Positions 1 through 9,474 of a stretch of 64,000 bases of DNA are shown one piece after another. The stretch comes from an uncultured Alistipes sp. (lineage in GTDB: Bacteria; Bacteroidota; Bacteroidia; Bacteroidales; Rikenellaceae). Under the pieces are notes generated by a model. The model saw only the letters and a list, made by a program, of their open reading frames with translations. It made no database searches and was not told where the DNA came from. The position numbers were made by a program, and so were the translations under genes. Position 1 is the first letter of the stretch; each line of letters starts with the position of its first letter. The stretch is from assembly GCA_944321955.1 (NCBI GenBank), contig CALUNG010000007.1, positions 41,398 to 105,397 on the forward strand, in the 5' to 3' direction.

Positions 1-705
1 GAGGTCCGTGGACGACTCGCCGAAACCGGACGAGGCATAGACATAGGCGCTGAGCGTGCGTGCCGACTGCTGCGATATGAGGCGGCGCAGGTAGGCGTTC
101 TTGCCTGTAAGTTCCGGTGTGGCCGAAAGGTTGAATATCACTTTTGCCCCGTTCAGAGCCATGTGCGACGACGGCGGTATCGGCACCCACAGATCCTCGC
201 ATATCTCTATGCCGCAGCCGACTCCTCCGATTGAGAATATCAGGTCGTTGCCGAACGGTACGGCCTGACCGGCGAACGTGACCTTCCCGGGTTCGACAGC
301 CGCTCCCGACGCGAACCACCGGGCTTCGTAGAACTCCGAGTAGTTGGGAATGTACGTTTTGGGGACGATTCCGAGCACCTTGCCGTCGTATATCACGACG
401 GCACAGTTATAAAGTTTGTCGGTTACTGCGACGGGAGTGCCGACGATCGTCACCATATTCATGCCGGCGCTGTGCCGTGCTATCCGTTCTACGGCGCCTG
501 CGGCTGCGGCGAGCAGCGCAGACTGTCCGAAAAGATCGCCGCAGGTATATCCGGTAACCGCCAGTTCGGGGAATACGACGGCCTCGACGCCTCGGTCGGC
601 GGCGCGGTCCATAAGTTCCATTATGCGTGTGGCGTTGCAGTCGCAGTCGGCGACGCGTACCCTCGGTACGGCCGCCGCAACCTTCATGTATCCGTGTCGG
701 TCCAT
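1..705 (-). CDS. nadE: Glutamine-dependent NAD+ synthetase, N-terminal part (runs off window)
   Basis: The visible 235 residues are the nitrilase-fold glutaminase domain of eukaryote-type NadE. In the family this domain frees ammonia from glutamine and passes it to a C-terminal synthetase domain that amidates deamido-NAD+; that domain lies beyond base 1. The nitrilase triad is visible: Glu47 in VVFPELAVTGY, Lys116 in VPKTYIPNYSEF and Cys169 in GCGIEICEDLW. The ATG at 705 gives the N-terminus MDRHGYMKVAAAVPRVRVAD; the internal Met7 is an alternative start. It begins 19 bases after the stop of pepT, so it is probably the last gene of an OPT transporter-pepT-nadE unit. Truncated here only by the window edge. 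Confidence 0.9.
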   Translation of the reverse strand, partial: MDRHGYMKVAAAVPRVRVADCDCNATRIMELMDRAADRGVEAVVFPELAVTGYTCGDLFGQSALLAAAAGAVERIARHSAGMNMVTIVGTPVAVTDKLYNCAVVIYDGKVLGIVPKTYIPNYSEFYEARWFASGAAVEPGKVTFAGQAVPFGNDLIFSIGGVGCGIEICEDLWVPIPPSSHMALNGAKVIFNLSATPELTGKNAYLRRLISQQSARTLSAYVYASSGFGESSTDL

Positions 706-724
706 ATGGTTTAGGTTTGGTCTT

Positions 725-1942
725 TTATTCAGCCCACAGCCCGGCAAGGTTCACGATGACCTTCACCGCCTTCTGCATCGAGTCGAGCGAGCAGTATTCG
801 AACTTGCCGTGGAAGTTCATGCCGCCGGCAAAGATGTTGGGGCACGGCAGTCCCATGAACGACAGTCGTGCGCCGTCCGTACCGCCGCGTATCGGCCGTA
901 CGATCGGCTTGACGTCGGCCATGCGCATCGCCTCCAGAGCCTTGTCGATGACCTGCGGATGCGGCTCGACCATCTTGCGCATATTGTAGTACTGGTCCTT
1001 GAGCGTAAGCGTCAGCACATCCTTGCCGTACTTCTTCTGCAGCAGGTCGACGCAGCTCCACATGTAGACCTTCTTCGCCTCGAACCTGTCGGCGTCGTGG
1101 TCGCGTATGATGTAGCTCACCTGTGCCTGCTCGACCGTGCCGTTGAAGCCCACGCAGTGGTAGAACCCTTCGTATCCGTCGGTGAATTCAGGGCGTTCGT
1201 TGCACGGAAGCATCGAGTTGAGTTCGCACGCCACCTCGATGGCGTTTATCATCTTGTTTTTGGCATATCCGGGATGGACGTTGCGACCCTGCACGGCAAC
1301 CTTCGCCGAGGCGGCATTGAAATTCTCGTACTCCAGCTCGCCCTCGTAACCGCCGTCCATCGTATATGCGAAGTCGGCGCCGAAGGCGGCCACGTCGAAG
1401 AAGTCGACGCCGCGTCCTACCTCCTCGTCGGGCGTGAAGCCTATGCGGATCTTGCCGTGCCGGATCTCGGGGTGCGACATCAGGTACTCGGCTGCCGTCA
1501 TGATCTCGGCGACGCCGGCCTTGTCGTCGGCTCCCAGAAGCGTGGTGCCGTCGGTATGTATGAGCGTGTGCCCGACGAACGAACGCAGTTCGGGAAAGTC
1601 TGCAACACGCATCGTAAGAGCGTTGTTCAGCACGATATCGCTGCCGTCGTAGTTCTCGATGATGCGCGGATGTACATCCTTGCCGCTCATGTCGGGTGAC
1701 GTGTCGACGTGGGCGATGAAGCCGATGACGGGTGCATTCTCGCATCCGGCGCTTGCCGGAACGGTACCCATCGTATATCCGTATTTGTCGGTCGTATCGT
1801 CGGTAAGTCCGAGTGCGCGCATCTCGTCGGCGAGCATGTTGAGCAGGTCGAACTGTTTGGCCGTCGAGGGGAACGTTTCGCTCTCCTCCGAGGACTGCGT
1901 GTCCACGGCCACGTATTTCAGAAATCTCTCCTTGAGTTCCAT
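725..1942 (-). CDS. pepT: Peptidase T (tripeptide aminopeptidase, M20B)
   Basis: A 405-residue cytosolic di-zinc aminopeptidase that removes the N-terminal residue of tripeptides; full family length. Metal-ligand and catalytic motifs are in place: His78/Asp80 in FIAHVDTSPDMSG, Asp140 in GADDKAG, Glu173/Glu174 in TPDEEVGRG and a C-terminal histidine in GGMNFHGKFEY. The start is ATG at 1942, giving MELKERFLKYVAVDTQS. It sits 19 bases downstream of an oligopeptide transporter, which fits uptake of short peptides followed by their hydrolysis. It has no promoter of its own in the 19-base gap. Confidence 0.96.
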   Translation of the reverse strand: MELKERFLKYVAVDTQSSEESETFPSTAKQFDLLNMLADEMRALGLTDDTTDKYGYTMGTVPASAGCENAPVIGFIAHVDTSPDMSGKDVHPRIIENYDGSDIVLNNALTMRVADFPELRSFVGHTLIHTDGTTLLGADDKAGVAEIMTAAEYLMSHPEIRHGKIRIGFTPDEEVGRGVDFFDVAAFGADFAYTMDGGYEGELEYENFNAASAKVAVQGRNVHPGYAKNKMINAIEVACELNSMLPCNERPEFTDGYEGFYHCVGFNGTVEQAQVSYIIRDHDADRFEAKKVYMWSCVDLLQKKYGKDVLTLTLKDQYYNMRKMVEPHPQVIDKALEAMRMADVKPIVRPIRGGTDGARLSFMGLPCPNIFAGGMNFHGKFEYCSLDSMQKAVKVIVNLAGLWAE

Positions 1943-1961
1943 GTGTCGGATTTTTTATGTG

Positions 1962-3899
1962 TTATTCCTCTTTTTTCGCACGCAGCGTATGCCATGCGAA
2001 GTAGGCGATCAGTATAATGTATGCGGCAAGGCCGGTCCACTCGGCGGCGTTGCTTGCTGCCCACTCCTTCATCTTCCAGTCGCACTCGAAGTAGGCGAGT
2101 ATGGCGCTTATGACGCCCATCAGTGCTCCTCCGGCGATGAAACCGGAAGCTATGAGCGTTCCGCGGTCGAGACGGGCCTTGTTCAGGGCGGCGTCCTTCG
2201 AGCGGGTAGATACGAACCATGCCACCAGACCGCCGACAACCAGCGGGGCGTTGAGTTCCATCGGGATGAACATGCCCAGAGCGAAGGCGAGAGCCGGAAC
2301 GCCGATGGCCGTCAGGACGAGGGCCAGCGCCGCGCCTGCGAAATAGAGTATCCACGGGGTTGTGCCTCCCTCCATGAGCGGACGGATAACGGCGGCCATG
2401 GCATTGGCCTGAGGAGCTACGAGGGCGTTCTCGCCGACGAATCCGAATGTCTTGTTGAGGATGATCATCACGCCGGCGACGGTTGCGGCCGAAACGAGCG
2501 TGCCGAGGAACTTCCATGCCTCCTGCTTGCGGGGTGTCGTGCCGAGCCAGTAACCGATCTTGAGGTCGGTGATGAAGCCTCCGGCCATCGAGAGCGCCGT
2601 GCAGACCACGCCGCCGATGATCATTGCTGCGGTCATTCCGCTCGTGCCGCTCAGACCGATGCTGACAAGCACCAGCGACGAGAGTATGAGCGTCATCAGC
2701 GTCATGCCCGATACGGGGTTGGTGCCGACGATGGCTATGGCGTTTGCCGCTACGGTGGTGAAGAGGAACGCTATGACGAATACGATAAGCAGAGCCACGA
2801 TCGTCTGCGCCCAGTTGCCGAGAACGCCGAACTGGAAGAAGAACACGACGGCTACGAGCGTTGCGATGAGTATCGAGAGGATGCTCTTCATCGGAATGTC
2901 GCGCTGCGTGCGCTCTTCAACCTCGCCGCTCTTCTTGCTGCCGAGCTCCTTGAATGCAAGGCCCACGGCCTGCTTTATGATCGACGACTGACGGACGATA
3001 CCGATAAGTCCGGCCATCGCTATGCCGCCGATGCCTATCGGACGGCCGAAGTCCTGAAAGAGCTGTTCGGGGCTCAGTGCCGCCATCTCGGGCGATACGT
3101 AGCCTACGACAGGGACGATCAGGAACCATACGAGGCACGAACCTGCGGCGATTATGGTTGCATATTTGAGGCCGACGATATATCCGAGGCCGAGTACGGC
3201 GGCCGAGGTGTTGAGACCGAAAACGACCTTGAACTTGTCGGCGCAGACGGCTCCCCACGTGCAGATACGTGTCGAGACCGTGTCGGTCCATGTGCCGAAC
3301 GTCGCCACGACGAAGTCGTAGAGACCGCCGATGGCGCCGGCTATTGCCAGCAGCTTGGCCTGATTGCCTCCCTTTTCACCCGAGACGAGCACTTCGGTCG
3401 TGGCCGTGGCTTCGGGGAAGGGGTATTTGCCGTGCATCTGCTTGACGAAGTATTTGCGAAAGGGTATGAGCAGCACGATTCCCAGCAGTCCGCCGAAGAG
3501 CGACGAGAGGAATATCTGGTAGAAGTGTGCATCGAGCCCCAGTATGTAGAGTGCCGGCAGCGTGAAGATGGCTCCGGCGACGATCACTCCCGAACATGCG
3601 CCTATCGACTGTATGATGACGTTCTGTCCGAGCATGTTCTTCTTGCCCGTAAGGTTGCCTATGCCGACGGCGATGATGGCTATCGGAATTGCGGCCTCGA
3701 ATACCTGGCCGACCTTCAGTCCGAGGAATGCGGCTGCGGCCGAGAAGACGATAGCCATGATTATACCCATCGTTACCGAGTAGGGCGTGACTTCGGCCGG
3801 TGTGCTCGATGCGGGCATCATCGGCTTGTATGTTTTGCCGTCACGCAGTTCGCGGTAAGCGTTTTCGGGCAGGGATGTGAGTTGTCTGTTTTCTTCCAT
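1962..3899 (-). CDS. OPT family oligopeptide transporter
   Basis: A 645-residue inner-membrane protein with about fifteen hydrophobic segments, as in the OPT superfamily of proton-coupled peptide or metal-chelate symporters. The N-terminal segment carries YKPMMPASSTPAEVTPYSV followed by GLKVGQVFEAAIPIAI, the typical bacterial OPT opening. It also has the internal stretch NPVSGMTLMTLI. First gene of the unit with pepT and nadE. A TAAATTTG element about 30 bases upstream of the ATG is the likely promoter. Peptide import is inferred from family and from the peptidase next door; siderophore or metal-complex transport is the alternative for this superfamily. Confidence 0.93.
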   Translation of the reverse strand: MEENRQLTSLPENAYRELRDGKTYKPMMPASSTPAEVTPYSVTMGIIMAIVFSAAAAFLGLKVGQVFEAAIPIAIIAVGIGNLTGKKNMLGQNVIIQSIGACSGVIVAGAIFTLPALYILGLDAHFYQIFLSSLFGGLLGIVLLIPFRKYFVKQMHGKYPFPEATATTEVLVSGEKGGNQAKLLAIAGAIGGLYDFVVATFGTWTDTVSTRICTWGAVCADKFKVVFGLNTSAAVLGLGYIVGLKYATIIAAGSCLVWFLIVPVVGYVSPEMAALSPEQLFQDFGRPIGIGGIAMAGLIGIVRQSSIIKQAVGLAFKELGSKKSGEVEERTQRDIPMKSILSILIATLVAVVFFFQFGVLGNWAQTIVALLIVFVIAFLFTTVAANAIAIVGTNPVSGMTLMTLILSSLVLVSIGLSGTSGMTAAMIIGGVVCTALSMAGGFITDLKIGYWLGTTPRKQEAWKFLGTLVSAATVAGVMIILNKTFGFVGENALVAPQANAMAAVIRPLMEGGTTPWILYFAGAALALVLTAIGVPALAFALGMFIPMELNAPLVVGGLVAWFVSTRSKDAALNKARLDRGTLIASGFIAGGALMGVISAILAYFECDWKMKEWAASNAAEWTGLAAYIILIAYFAWHTLRAKKEE

Positions 3900-3927
3900 A
3901 GCGTTCGGATTACATTGTTAATGGCTA

Positions 3928-3935
3928 CAAATTTA
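3928..3935 (-). promoter_or_regulatory. Putative -7 element for the OPT transporter unit
   Basis: Reads TAAATTTG on the minus strand, matching the Bacteroidota TAnnTTTG consensus, 28 bases before the start codon. No clear -33 TTTG is visible. Confidence 0.5.
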
Positions 3936-3994
3936 TCAAAAATTTCGAATAAAGAGCCGTCGGGCAGAGCTTTTAGGCGATGCCGCAACAAAAA

Positions 3995-4024
3995 AATCCG
4001 CCATCGCGGATGCGACGGCGGATT
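3995..4024 (-). terminator. Intrinsic terminator after murF
   Basis: A 13-base-pair inverted repeat (AATCCGCCRTCGC arms, one mismatch) with a GGAT-type loop. On the minus strand it is followed by a run of T. It lies 23 bases downstream of the murF stop. Confidence 0.8.
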
Positions 4025-4047
4025 GTGTGTTGCTGTCTCGTGTGGTG

Positions 4048-5304
4048 CTAAAGTAGTTTCAGAACCTTCTCCAGTGCCATCGAGTGCGAACCCTTGACCA
4101 GAACGGTGTATCCTTCGACCGGATTGGCCTTGAGATAGTCGAGAAGCTCCGGCGTAGAGGCGAAACACTTGACGTCGGCGTTGCCGTCGGCAGCCTCGGC
4201 GAAGTGCGGCCCGACAAGCAGAATACGGACGTCGGGTATCTCCAGCGCCGATTGCAGTATGCGGCGGTGTTCGTCGCGGCTCCATTCGCCAAGTTCGAGC
4301 ATATCGCCAAGTATGAGCATCTTGCGGTGTGCCGTCTCTTTCCTCATGTTTTCGATCGCCGCCGCCATGCTCGACGGATTGGCGTTGTAGCAGTCGGAAA
4401 TGACGGTATTGCGTCCGCTCTCGATGCGTTGCGAACGGTTGTTGTCGGGTATGTAGCTGCCTATGGCGTTGGCGATACGTTCGGGCGCTACGCCGAAATA
4501 TGTGCCGATCTCGACCGCAACGGCTATGTTGGCCCTGTTGTATTCGCCCTCCAGATGGCTATCGATGCCGTCGGCAATGGAGCGTGGATAGTACTCCACG
4601 GCCATATTGGGGCGCTCGCCGGCCATCTCCACGAGCGTCGCGTCTTCTCGCGGAATGAAGGCCGTACCGCCGTTGGCGGCAAGAAAGTCGAACAGTTCGC
4701 CCTTGCCGCGACGCACCCCTTCGGGGCCGCCGAAACCTTCGAGATGCGACCGCCCTATGTTGGTTATCACGCCGTAATTGGGTTCGGCTATCGATGCCAG
4801 CAACGCTATTTCGCCGCATGCGCTTGCTCCCATCTCCACGACCCCGAACTCGGTGTCGCGCGTCATGGCCAGCAGCGTCAGCGGCACGCCTATGTGGTTG
4901 TTGAGATTGCCGTGTGTGGCATATACCTCGAACTTCTCGGCCAGTACGCGGCTCACCAGCTCCTTGGTTGTGGTTTTGCCGTTGCTGCCGACAATGCCTG
5001 CTATAGGAATGCCGAGGGTGCGGCGGTGATGGCGTGCCAGTGCCTGCAGCGTGCCGAGTACGTTGTCGGTGCGGATCAGCCGTCCGGCGAGATCTGGACG
5101 GCGTCTTGCCGGTTCGTCGGAGTCGACAACAGCAAACGACGCCCCCTTGTCGATGGCGTCGGCCGCAAAGTCGTTGCCGTCGAACGATGCTCCGCGCAGG
5201 GCGAAAAACATCGAACCGGCCGGTATGTTGCGTGAATCGGTGGTAACGCCCGTGCAACGGGTGAAACAGTTATCGTACAGCTCCCTTATATCCGTTTCTG
5301 ACAT
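4048..5304 (-). CDS. murF: UDP-N-acetylmuramoyl-tripeptide--D-alanyl-D-alanine ligase
   Basis: A 418-residue cytoplasmic Mur ligase that adds D-Ala-D-Ala to the UDP-MurNAc-tripeptide. The N-terminal UDP-binding domain is followed by the ATP loop GIVGSNGKTTTKE (about residues 103-115). Then come EMGASACGEI, the NIGRSHLEGFG segment, and the Mur-ligase motif DCYNANPSSM. All are intact, unlike the MurF-like half of the fusion at 54089. The open frame extends upstream to 5520, but that part overlaps manC antiparallel-free sequence in the wrong frame and has no homology; the ATG at 5304 (MSETDIRELYDNC) is preceded by AGGAAAC and fits MurF length. It starts 23 bases after manC ends. Confidence 0.95.
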   Translation of the reverse strand: MSETDIRELYDNCFTRCTGVTTDSRNIPAGSMFFALRGASFDGNDFAADAIDKGASFAVVDSDEPARRRPDLAGRLIRTDNVLGTLQALARHHRRTLGIPIAGIVGSNGKTTTKELVSRVLAEKFEVYATHGNLNNHIGVPLTLLAMTRDTEFGVVEMGASACGEIALLASIAEPNYGVITNIGRSHLEGFGGPEGVRRGKGELFDFLAANGGTAFIPREDATLVEMAGERPNMAVEYYPRSIADGIDSHLEGEYNRANIAVAVEIGTYFGVAPERIANAIGSYIPDNNRSQRIESGRNTVISDCYNANPSSMAAAIENMRKETAHRKMLILGDMLELGEWSRDEHRRILQSALEIPDVRILLVGPHFAEAADGNADVKCFASTPELLDYLKANPVEGYTVLVKGSHSMALEKVLKLL

Positions 5305-5327
5305 CGTTTCCTGTAAGAATATGTGAA

Positions 5328-6407
5328 TCAGATGTGCTTGTCGCCCATGTGGAACTTCACCTCGTCGATATACTTGCGGATGTTCTGCTCCTCGCTGCGT
5401 GGGCAGATCATCAGAATGTCCTCGGTATCGACGACGATGAATTCGCGCAGCCCGCTGATGACGGCAACCTTGTCCTTGGGCAACGAGATTATGCAGTTGC
5501 GGGTGTCGTACGTGAAGCAACGGTCATCGGGCTTGGCATTGGCGTACTTGTCCTTGTGCGAGAGCAGGTAGAGCGAACCCCACGTGCCGACGTCGCTCCA
5601 GCCGAAGTCGCCGCAGCGGACATATACGTTGTCGGCCTTCTCCATGACGCCGTAGTCGATCGATATGGCCCGACAGACCGAAAATACCTGTTCGATGGCC
5701 TCCTTTTCGCGCGAGGTGCCGTAGGCGTCGTCGATTGAACTGAACAGCGCATGGTGCTCGGGCAGATATTTGGCTATGGCCGAAATTATGTCCTTGACCT
5801 TCCAGATGAATATGCCCGAATTCCAGAAGAACTCGCCGCACTGCACGAAAGTCTGCGCCAGCTCGAGGTTCGGTTTCTCGGTGAAGCACTTTACGCGGCT
5901 TATGAGGTTGTTGTCCGACTTCTGGATATATCCGTATCCGGTTTCGGGACGGCTCGGCGTCAGACCTACCGTCATCAGAACGTCGTGGTCGGTGATGAAG
6001 TCGAGCAGCTCGTTCACGATCTCGCGGAACTCCTCCTCCTGCATGATCATGTGGTCCGAAGGCGTGACGATCATCTTGGCTTCGGGATTGCGCTTGCGCA
6101 GCGAATAGGCCGCATAGCAGATGCACGGCGCCGTATTGCGTCCTATGGGCTCGCACAGTATCTGGCTCGGGTCGAGCTCGGGTATGTGCTCGAGTACCAT
6201 CTCCTTGTACTGGACGTTGGTCACGACCATGAAGTTCTCGGCAGGAACAATCCTGGCGAAGCGTTCGTAGGTCAGCCTTATGAATGACTTGCCGGTGCCG
6301 AAAATGTCGAGAAACTGCTTGGGCCTGGACCAGCGGCTCTTGGGCCACAGGCGGGCTCCGCCTCCGCCGGCCATTATTACGCAATATACGTTTTTGTCTT
6401 TATCCAT
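5328..6407 (-). CDS. manC: Mannose-1-phosphate guanylyltransferase
   Basis: Nucleotidyltransferase that makes GDP-mannose from mannose-1-phosphate and GTP, feeding GDP-fucose, O-antigen and capsule sugars. The signature CVIMAGGGGARLWPKSR is at the N-terminus, followed by RPKQFLDIFG. Other family motifs are EPIGRNTAPC, TPSDHMI, FTEKP and FFWNSGIFIWK. At 359 residues it is the single-domain form, without the C-terminal phosphomannose isomerase domain of fused ManC/AlgA proteins. The ATG at 6407 (MDKDKNVYCVIMAGG) is preferred over the in-frame ATG at 6434, which would sit very close to the predicted transcription start. First gene of a manC-murF pair, divergent from pssA. Confidence 0.93.
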   Translation of the reverse strand: MDKDKNVYCVIMAGGGGARLWPKSRWSRPKQFLDIFGTGKSFIRLTYERFARIVPAENFMVVTNVQYKEMVLEHIPELDPSQILCEPIGRNTAPCICYAAYSLRKRNPEAKMIVTPSDHMIMQEEEFREIVNELLDFITDHDVLMTVGLTPSRPETGYGYIQKSDNNLISRVKCFTEKPNLELAQTFVQCGEFFWNSGIFIWKVKDIISAIAKYLPEHHALFSSIDDAYGTSREKEAIEQVFSVCRAISIDYGVMEKADNVYVRCGDFGWSDVGTWGSLYLLSHKDKYANAKPDDRCFTYDTRNCIISLPKDKVAVISGLREFIVVDTEDILMICPRSEEQNIRKYIDEVKFHMGDKHI

Positions 6408-6451
6408 ACCGAAATGGGGTGTCTTTAGGTGCAATCACTGTTACAATTATA

Positions 6452-6459
6452 CAAAGATA
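6452..6459 (-). promoter_or_regulatory. Putative -7 element for manC-murF
   Basis: TATCTTTG on the minus strand, 44 bases before the preferred manC start. It is back to back with the pssA promoter on the other strand. No -33 match stands out. Confidence 0.55.
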
Positions 6460-6471
6460 AAAAATATTTTG

Positions 6472-6479
6472 TAACTTTG
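6472..6479 (+). promoter_or_regulatory. Putative -7 element for pssA
   Basis: TAACTTTG on the plus strand, 33 bases before the pssA ATG. It forms a compact divergent promoter region with manC. Confidence 0.55.
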
Positions 6480-6512
6480 CGGAATTAAATACGAATAATT
6501 TTCCGGTCGGAG

Positions 6513-7235
6513 ATGAAAATACGACTCTTCACGATACCCAACCTGCTTACGTTAGGCAACCTGCTTTGCGGCTCGGCCGCTGCGGTCCTGACCCTCGCCT
6601 ACGGCAACATGACGGCCGCCTTCTGGCTGATCATCGCGGCTGTAGTCTGCGACTTTCTCGACGGTTTCGCCGCACGCCTGCTCGGACAATCATCGCCCAT
6701 GGGCGTGGAGCTCGACTCGTTGGCCGACATGGTGACCTCGGGGTTCGCTCCGGCAGCCATAATGATGGTGATGTATGCCGATGCGGGAACGTGGTTCGAC
6801 TGGAGCCCTGCGGCCATGAATATCGGGTACTTCCTGCCACTGTCGATAGTGGCATTCTCGGCTTTGCGTCTGGCAAGGTTCAATATCGACGATACGCAGC
6901 ATACCGAATTCCGAGGCCTGCCTACTCCGGCAAACGCCCTGTTGTGTGCTTCGCTGGGCATGCTCTCGTCGGCCGGACTGGTGGCGATGCCGCGCGAGGC
7001 GATAGTCGTCTTCTCGCTGGTGATGTCGTATCTGCTCGTATGCCCGGTGCGCATGTTCTCGCTCAAGTTCTCGGGCTTCGGCTGGAAAGGCAACGAACTG
7101 AGGTATGTCTTCATTGCGTTGTCGTTGTGTATGATTATTGTCGATTACAAATACTCGATTGCGGCGATTATCGTTCTCTATATCGCGATTTCAGTCGTGC
7201 GCTGGCTCGTTACACGCAATAAATCGGTCGATTGA
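6513..7235 (+). CDS. pssA: CDP-diacylglycerol--serine O-phosphatidyltransferase
   Basis: A 240-residue inner-membrane CDP-alcohol phosphatidyltransferase that makes phosphatidylserine, the precursor of phosphatidylethanolamine. The catalytic CDP-alcohol motif DG-x2-AR-x8-G-x3-D-x3-D spans residues 47-72 as DFLDGFAAR then GVELDSLAD. The opening RLFTIPNLLTLGNLLCG is typical of PssA, and about seven hydrophobic segments follow. The porin gene begins 45 bases downstream on the same strand. Confidence 0.93.
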   Translation: MKIRLFTIPNLLTLGNLLCGSAAAVLTLAYGNMTAAFWLIIAAVVCDFLDGFAARLLGQSSPMGVELDSLADMVTSGFAPAAIMMVMYADAGTWFDWSPAAMNIGYFLPLSIVAFSALRLARFNIDDTQHTEFRGLPTPANALLCASLGMLSSAGLVAMPREAIVVFSLVMSYLLVCPVRMFSLKFSGFGWKGNELRYVFIALSLCMIIVDYKYSIAAIIVLYIAISVVRWLVTRNKSVD

Positions 7236-7280
7236 GAGTTTGTTGAAGAGGAGACGACGCATCGCCGTACCGCATTTTGT

Positions 7281-9434
7281 ATGTCGAAAGGGTTGAAAAG
7301 AATATACTGTCTGCTGTTTTTACTGGTGGCACTGCCGGTAATCGCCCCGCGCATTTCGTATGCTCAGGACGCGAGCGACATAATGCGCGCCCAGCGTAAC
7401 GGCACCTTCAACCAGGACGGCGGTTACGGCTCGAACCCGTACGCCACCGACGAGGAGGAGGGTGAAGGAACCGATCAGAACCAGCAGCAGGATTCGACGG
7501 AACGTCGTATCCGCAAACCTCTCGAATCATACTATTTCAACGACTCGATACGTGCGCTGCCCAACTTCGAGTGGACCGTCAGCCGCGACTACAACAAGAT
7601 CGAGATCGCTCCGATCGATACGACGCTTACGGACTGGCGTATCGACTATCCGTTCTATGTCAAGGGTGTGGGCGACATGACCGTCGGCAGCCTGGGTCAG
7701 GCGTCGCAGCCGGTGAACTACTTCGACCGTCCCGAAGAGTTCAACTTCACGTTCGCGCAGCCGTACTACATCTACAACTATACGGCCGAGAACGTGCCGT
7801 TCTACAATGTCAAGCGTCCGTTCATGCTCATGTCCTACCGCGAGACACTGGGACAGAAACGTTACCGTGAGGAGAATTTCGGCCTGACCCTCGCGCAGAA
7901 CATCTCGCCGTCGACAGGCTTCAACGTCAACTACCTGGCGCGCGGTACCAAGGGCAAGTACATCTGGTCGCGTACCAAGAACCACAATACGTCGGTTGCC
8001 TTCTCGCATACCGGCAAACGCTATTCGGTGCACGCGGCCTACTTCAACAACCATATAGAACAGCAGGAGAACGGTGGCGTCGTGGGATTGTGGGCCATCA
8101 CCGACACCACGTTCGAGATGCCTTCGGGCGTTCCGATGAAACTGGCGGACGCCGAACCGCAGAACATATACCGCAACAACGCGTTCTTCGTCAAACAGGC
8201 GATAGCCATACCTCTGCAGCGAGTGACCGAACGCGACTTTTCGCTGGCCGACCTTTCGACCGTCTATGTCGGCCATACCTTCGAATACAATTCGTGGAGC
8301 AAGACCTACACGGATAAGTATGCTACCTATACCGACGAGCACGGCAGCCGGGACGAGAACGGCAATTTTGTCCCGACCACCGGCGAGTATTACAAAAACT
8401 GGTATATTAATCCTCAGGAGTCGCGCGACTCGATTTACGAGCGCGTGATTACAAACCGCCTTTACGTCCAGGCGCAGCCGTGGGACCGCAACGGGGTTCT
8501 CGGCACGCTCGACGGGGGTATAGGCGTCGATTTCCATACCTATTCGCAGTTCGCCATGGACAACTACCTGTCGGGCGAGTACGAAAAGGTGAACAAGACA
8601 AGTTGGTTCGTATACGCCGCCATCGACGGCAAGGTCAAGAAGTATGTCGACTGGGGCGCAGATTTCAAATTGTATCCGTCGGGTTATCGCGGCGGCGACT
8701 TGTCGATAGGAGCGAATGTGGCGTTCAAGGCCTACATTCGCGGTCATGCCCTTGTTCTCTCGGGCCGTTTCCGTCAGGAGAGCCGTTCGCCGAGTTACTG
8801 GCAGGAGAACCTATTCTCGAACCACTACGTGTGGTCCAACTCATTCGACAAGGAGAATGAAACCCGTTTCGAGGTTGCATTCACCGTCCCCGATTACGGC
8901 ATCGAACTGGGTGCCTGGCAAGGGGTGTTCGTGAACAGAATCTATTACAACGCCGAGAGTCTCGTGGCACAGAACAGCGGTAGTCTGAGCATCACGAGCC
9001 TCTATGCGCGCAAGGATTTCCGCATAGGCGGATTCAATCTCAATCACCGCGTACTGGTGCAGTTCAGCTCCGACCAGACCGTGGCCCCGGTGCCTCTGGT
9101 CACGGCCTACCTCTCGTATTTCTACGAATTCTGGGTCAAGCGCGACGTGCTTCGGCTCCAGGTGGGCCTCGACGGCCGCTACAACACGAGCTATTATGCA
9201 CCCGGTTACAACCCGGCTTTGGCGACGTTCTACAACCAGCGCGAGGTCGAGGTGGGAAACTATCCCTACATAGATGCTTTTGTCACGGCGAAATGGAAAC
9301 GAATGAGAATATTCCTGAAGTACCAGCATGTCAATTACGGCCTCTTCGGCAACAACCAGTTCTTCTCGGTTGCCGGATACCCGTTGAATCCCGGTATGTT
9401 TAAGTTGGGCATTTCATGGGGCTTCTACGACTGA
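7281..9434 (+). CDS. Putative outer-membrane porin (PF14121-like)
   Basis: A 717-residue protein with an N-terminal signal peptide (basic start, hydrophobic stretch to about residue 29). A short acidic, Gln-rich linker follows (about residues 50-70). The rest is long and rich in aromatic and alternating-polarity strands, ending in LGISWGFYD, an outer-membrane beta-barrel terminus with final aromatic residues. It resembles the Bacteroidota family of putative porins; what it transports cannot be told from sequence. It lies between pssA and a lytic transglycosylase, so the likely setting is the envelope. Confidence 0.78.
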   Translation: MSKGLKRIYCLLFLLVALPVIAPRISYAQDASDIMRAQRNGTFNQDGGYGSNPYATDEEEGEGTDQNQQQDSTERRIRKPLESYYFNDSIRALPNFEWTVSRDYNKIEIAPIDTTLTDWRIDYPFYVKGVGDMTVGSLGQASQPVNYFDRPEEFNFTFAQPYYIYNYTAENVPFYNVKRPFMLMSYRETLGQKRYREENFGLTLAQNISPSTGFNVNYLARGTKGKYIWSRTKNHNTSVAFSHTGKRYSVHAAYFNNHIEQQENGGVVGLWAITDTTFEMPSGVPMKLADAEPQNIYRNNAFFVKQAIAIPLQRVTERDFSLADLSTVYVGHTFEYNSWSKTYTDKYATYTDEHGSRDENGNFVPTTGEYYKNWYINPQESRDSIYERVITNRLYVQAQPWDRNGVLGTLDGGIGVDFHTYSQFAMDNYLSGEYEKVNKTSWFVYAAIDGKVKKYVDWGADFKLYPSGYRGGDLSIGANVAFKAYIRGHALVLSGRFRQESRSPSYWQENLFSNHYVWSNSFDKENETRFEVAFTVPDYGIELGAWQGVFVNRIYYNAESLVAQNSGSLSITSLYARKDFRIGGFNLNHRVLVQFSSDQTVAPVPLVTAYLSYFYEFWVKRDVLRLQVGLDGRYNTSYYAPGYNPALATFYNQREVEVGNYPYIDAFVTAKWKRMRIFLKYQHVNYGLFGNNQFFSVAGYPLNPGMFKLGISWGFYD

Positions 9435-9474
9435 TGGCCCGCGCATGTCCGACTGGAACTCAAACGATTTTCAT

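Noticed and set aside
1659-4097. An 812-codon open frame on the plus strand
   Set aside because: It lies antisense to the OPT transporter, which has full domain structure; the antisense product is charged, low-complexity and has no motif. High-GC codon use opens frames on the other strand.
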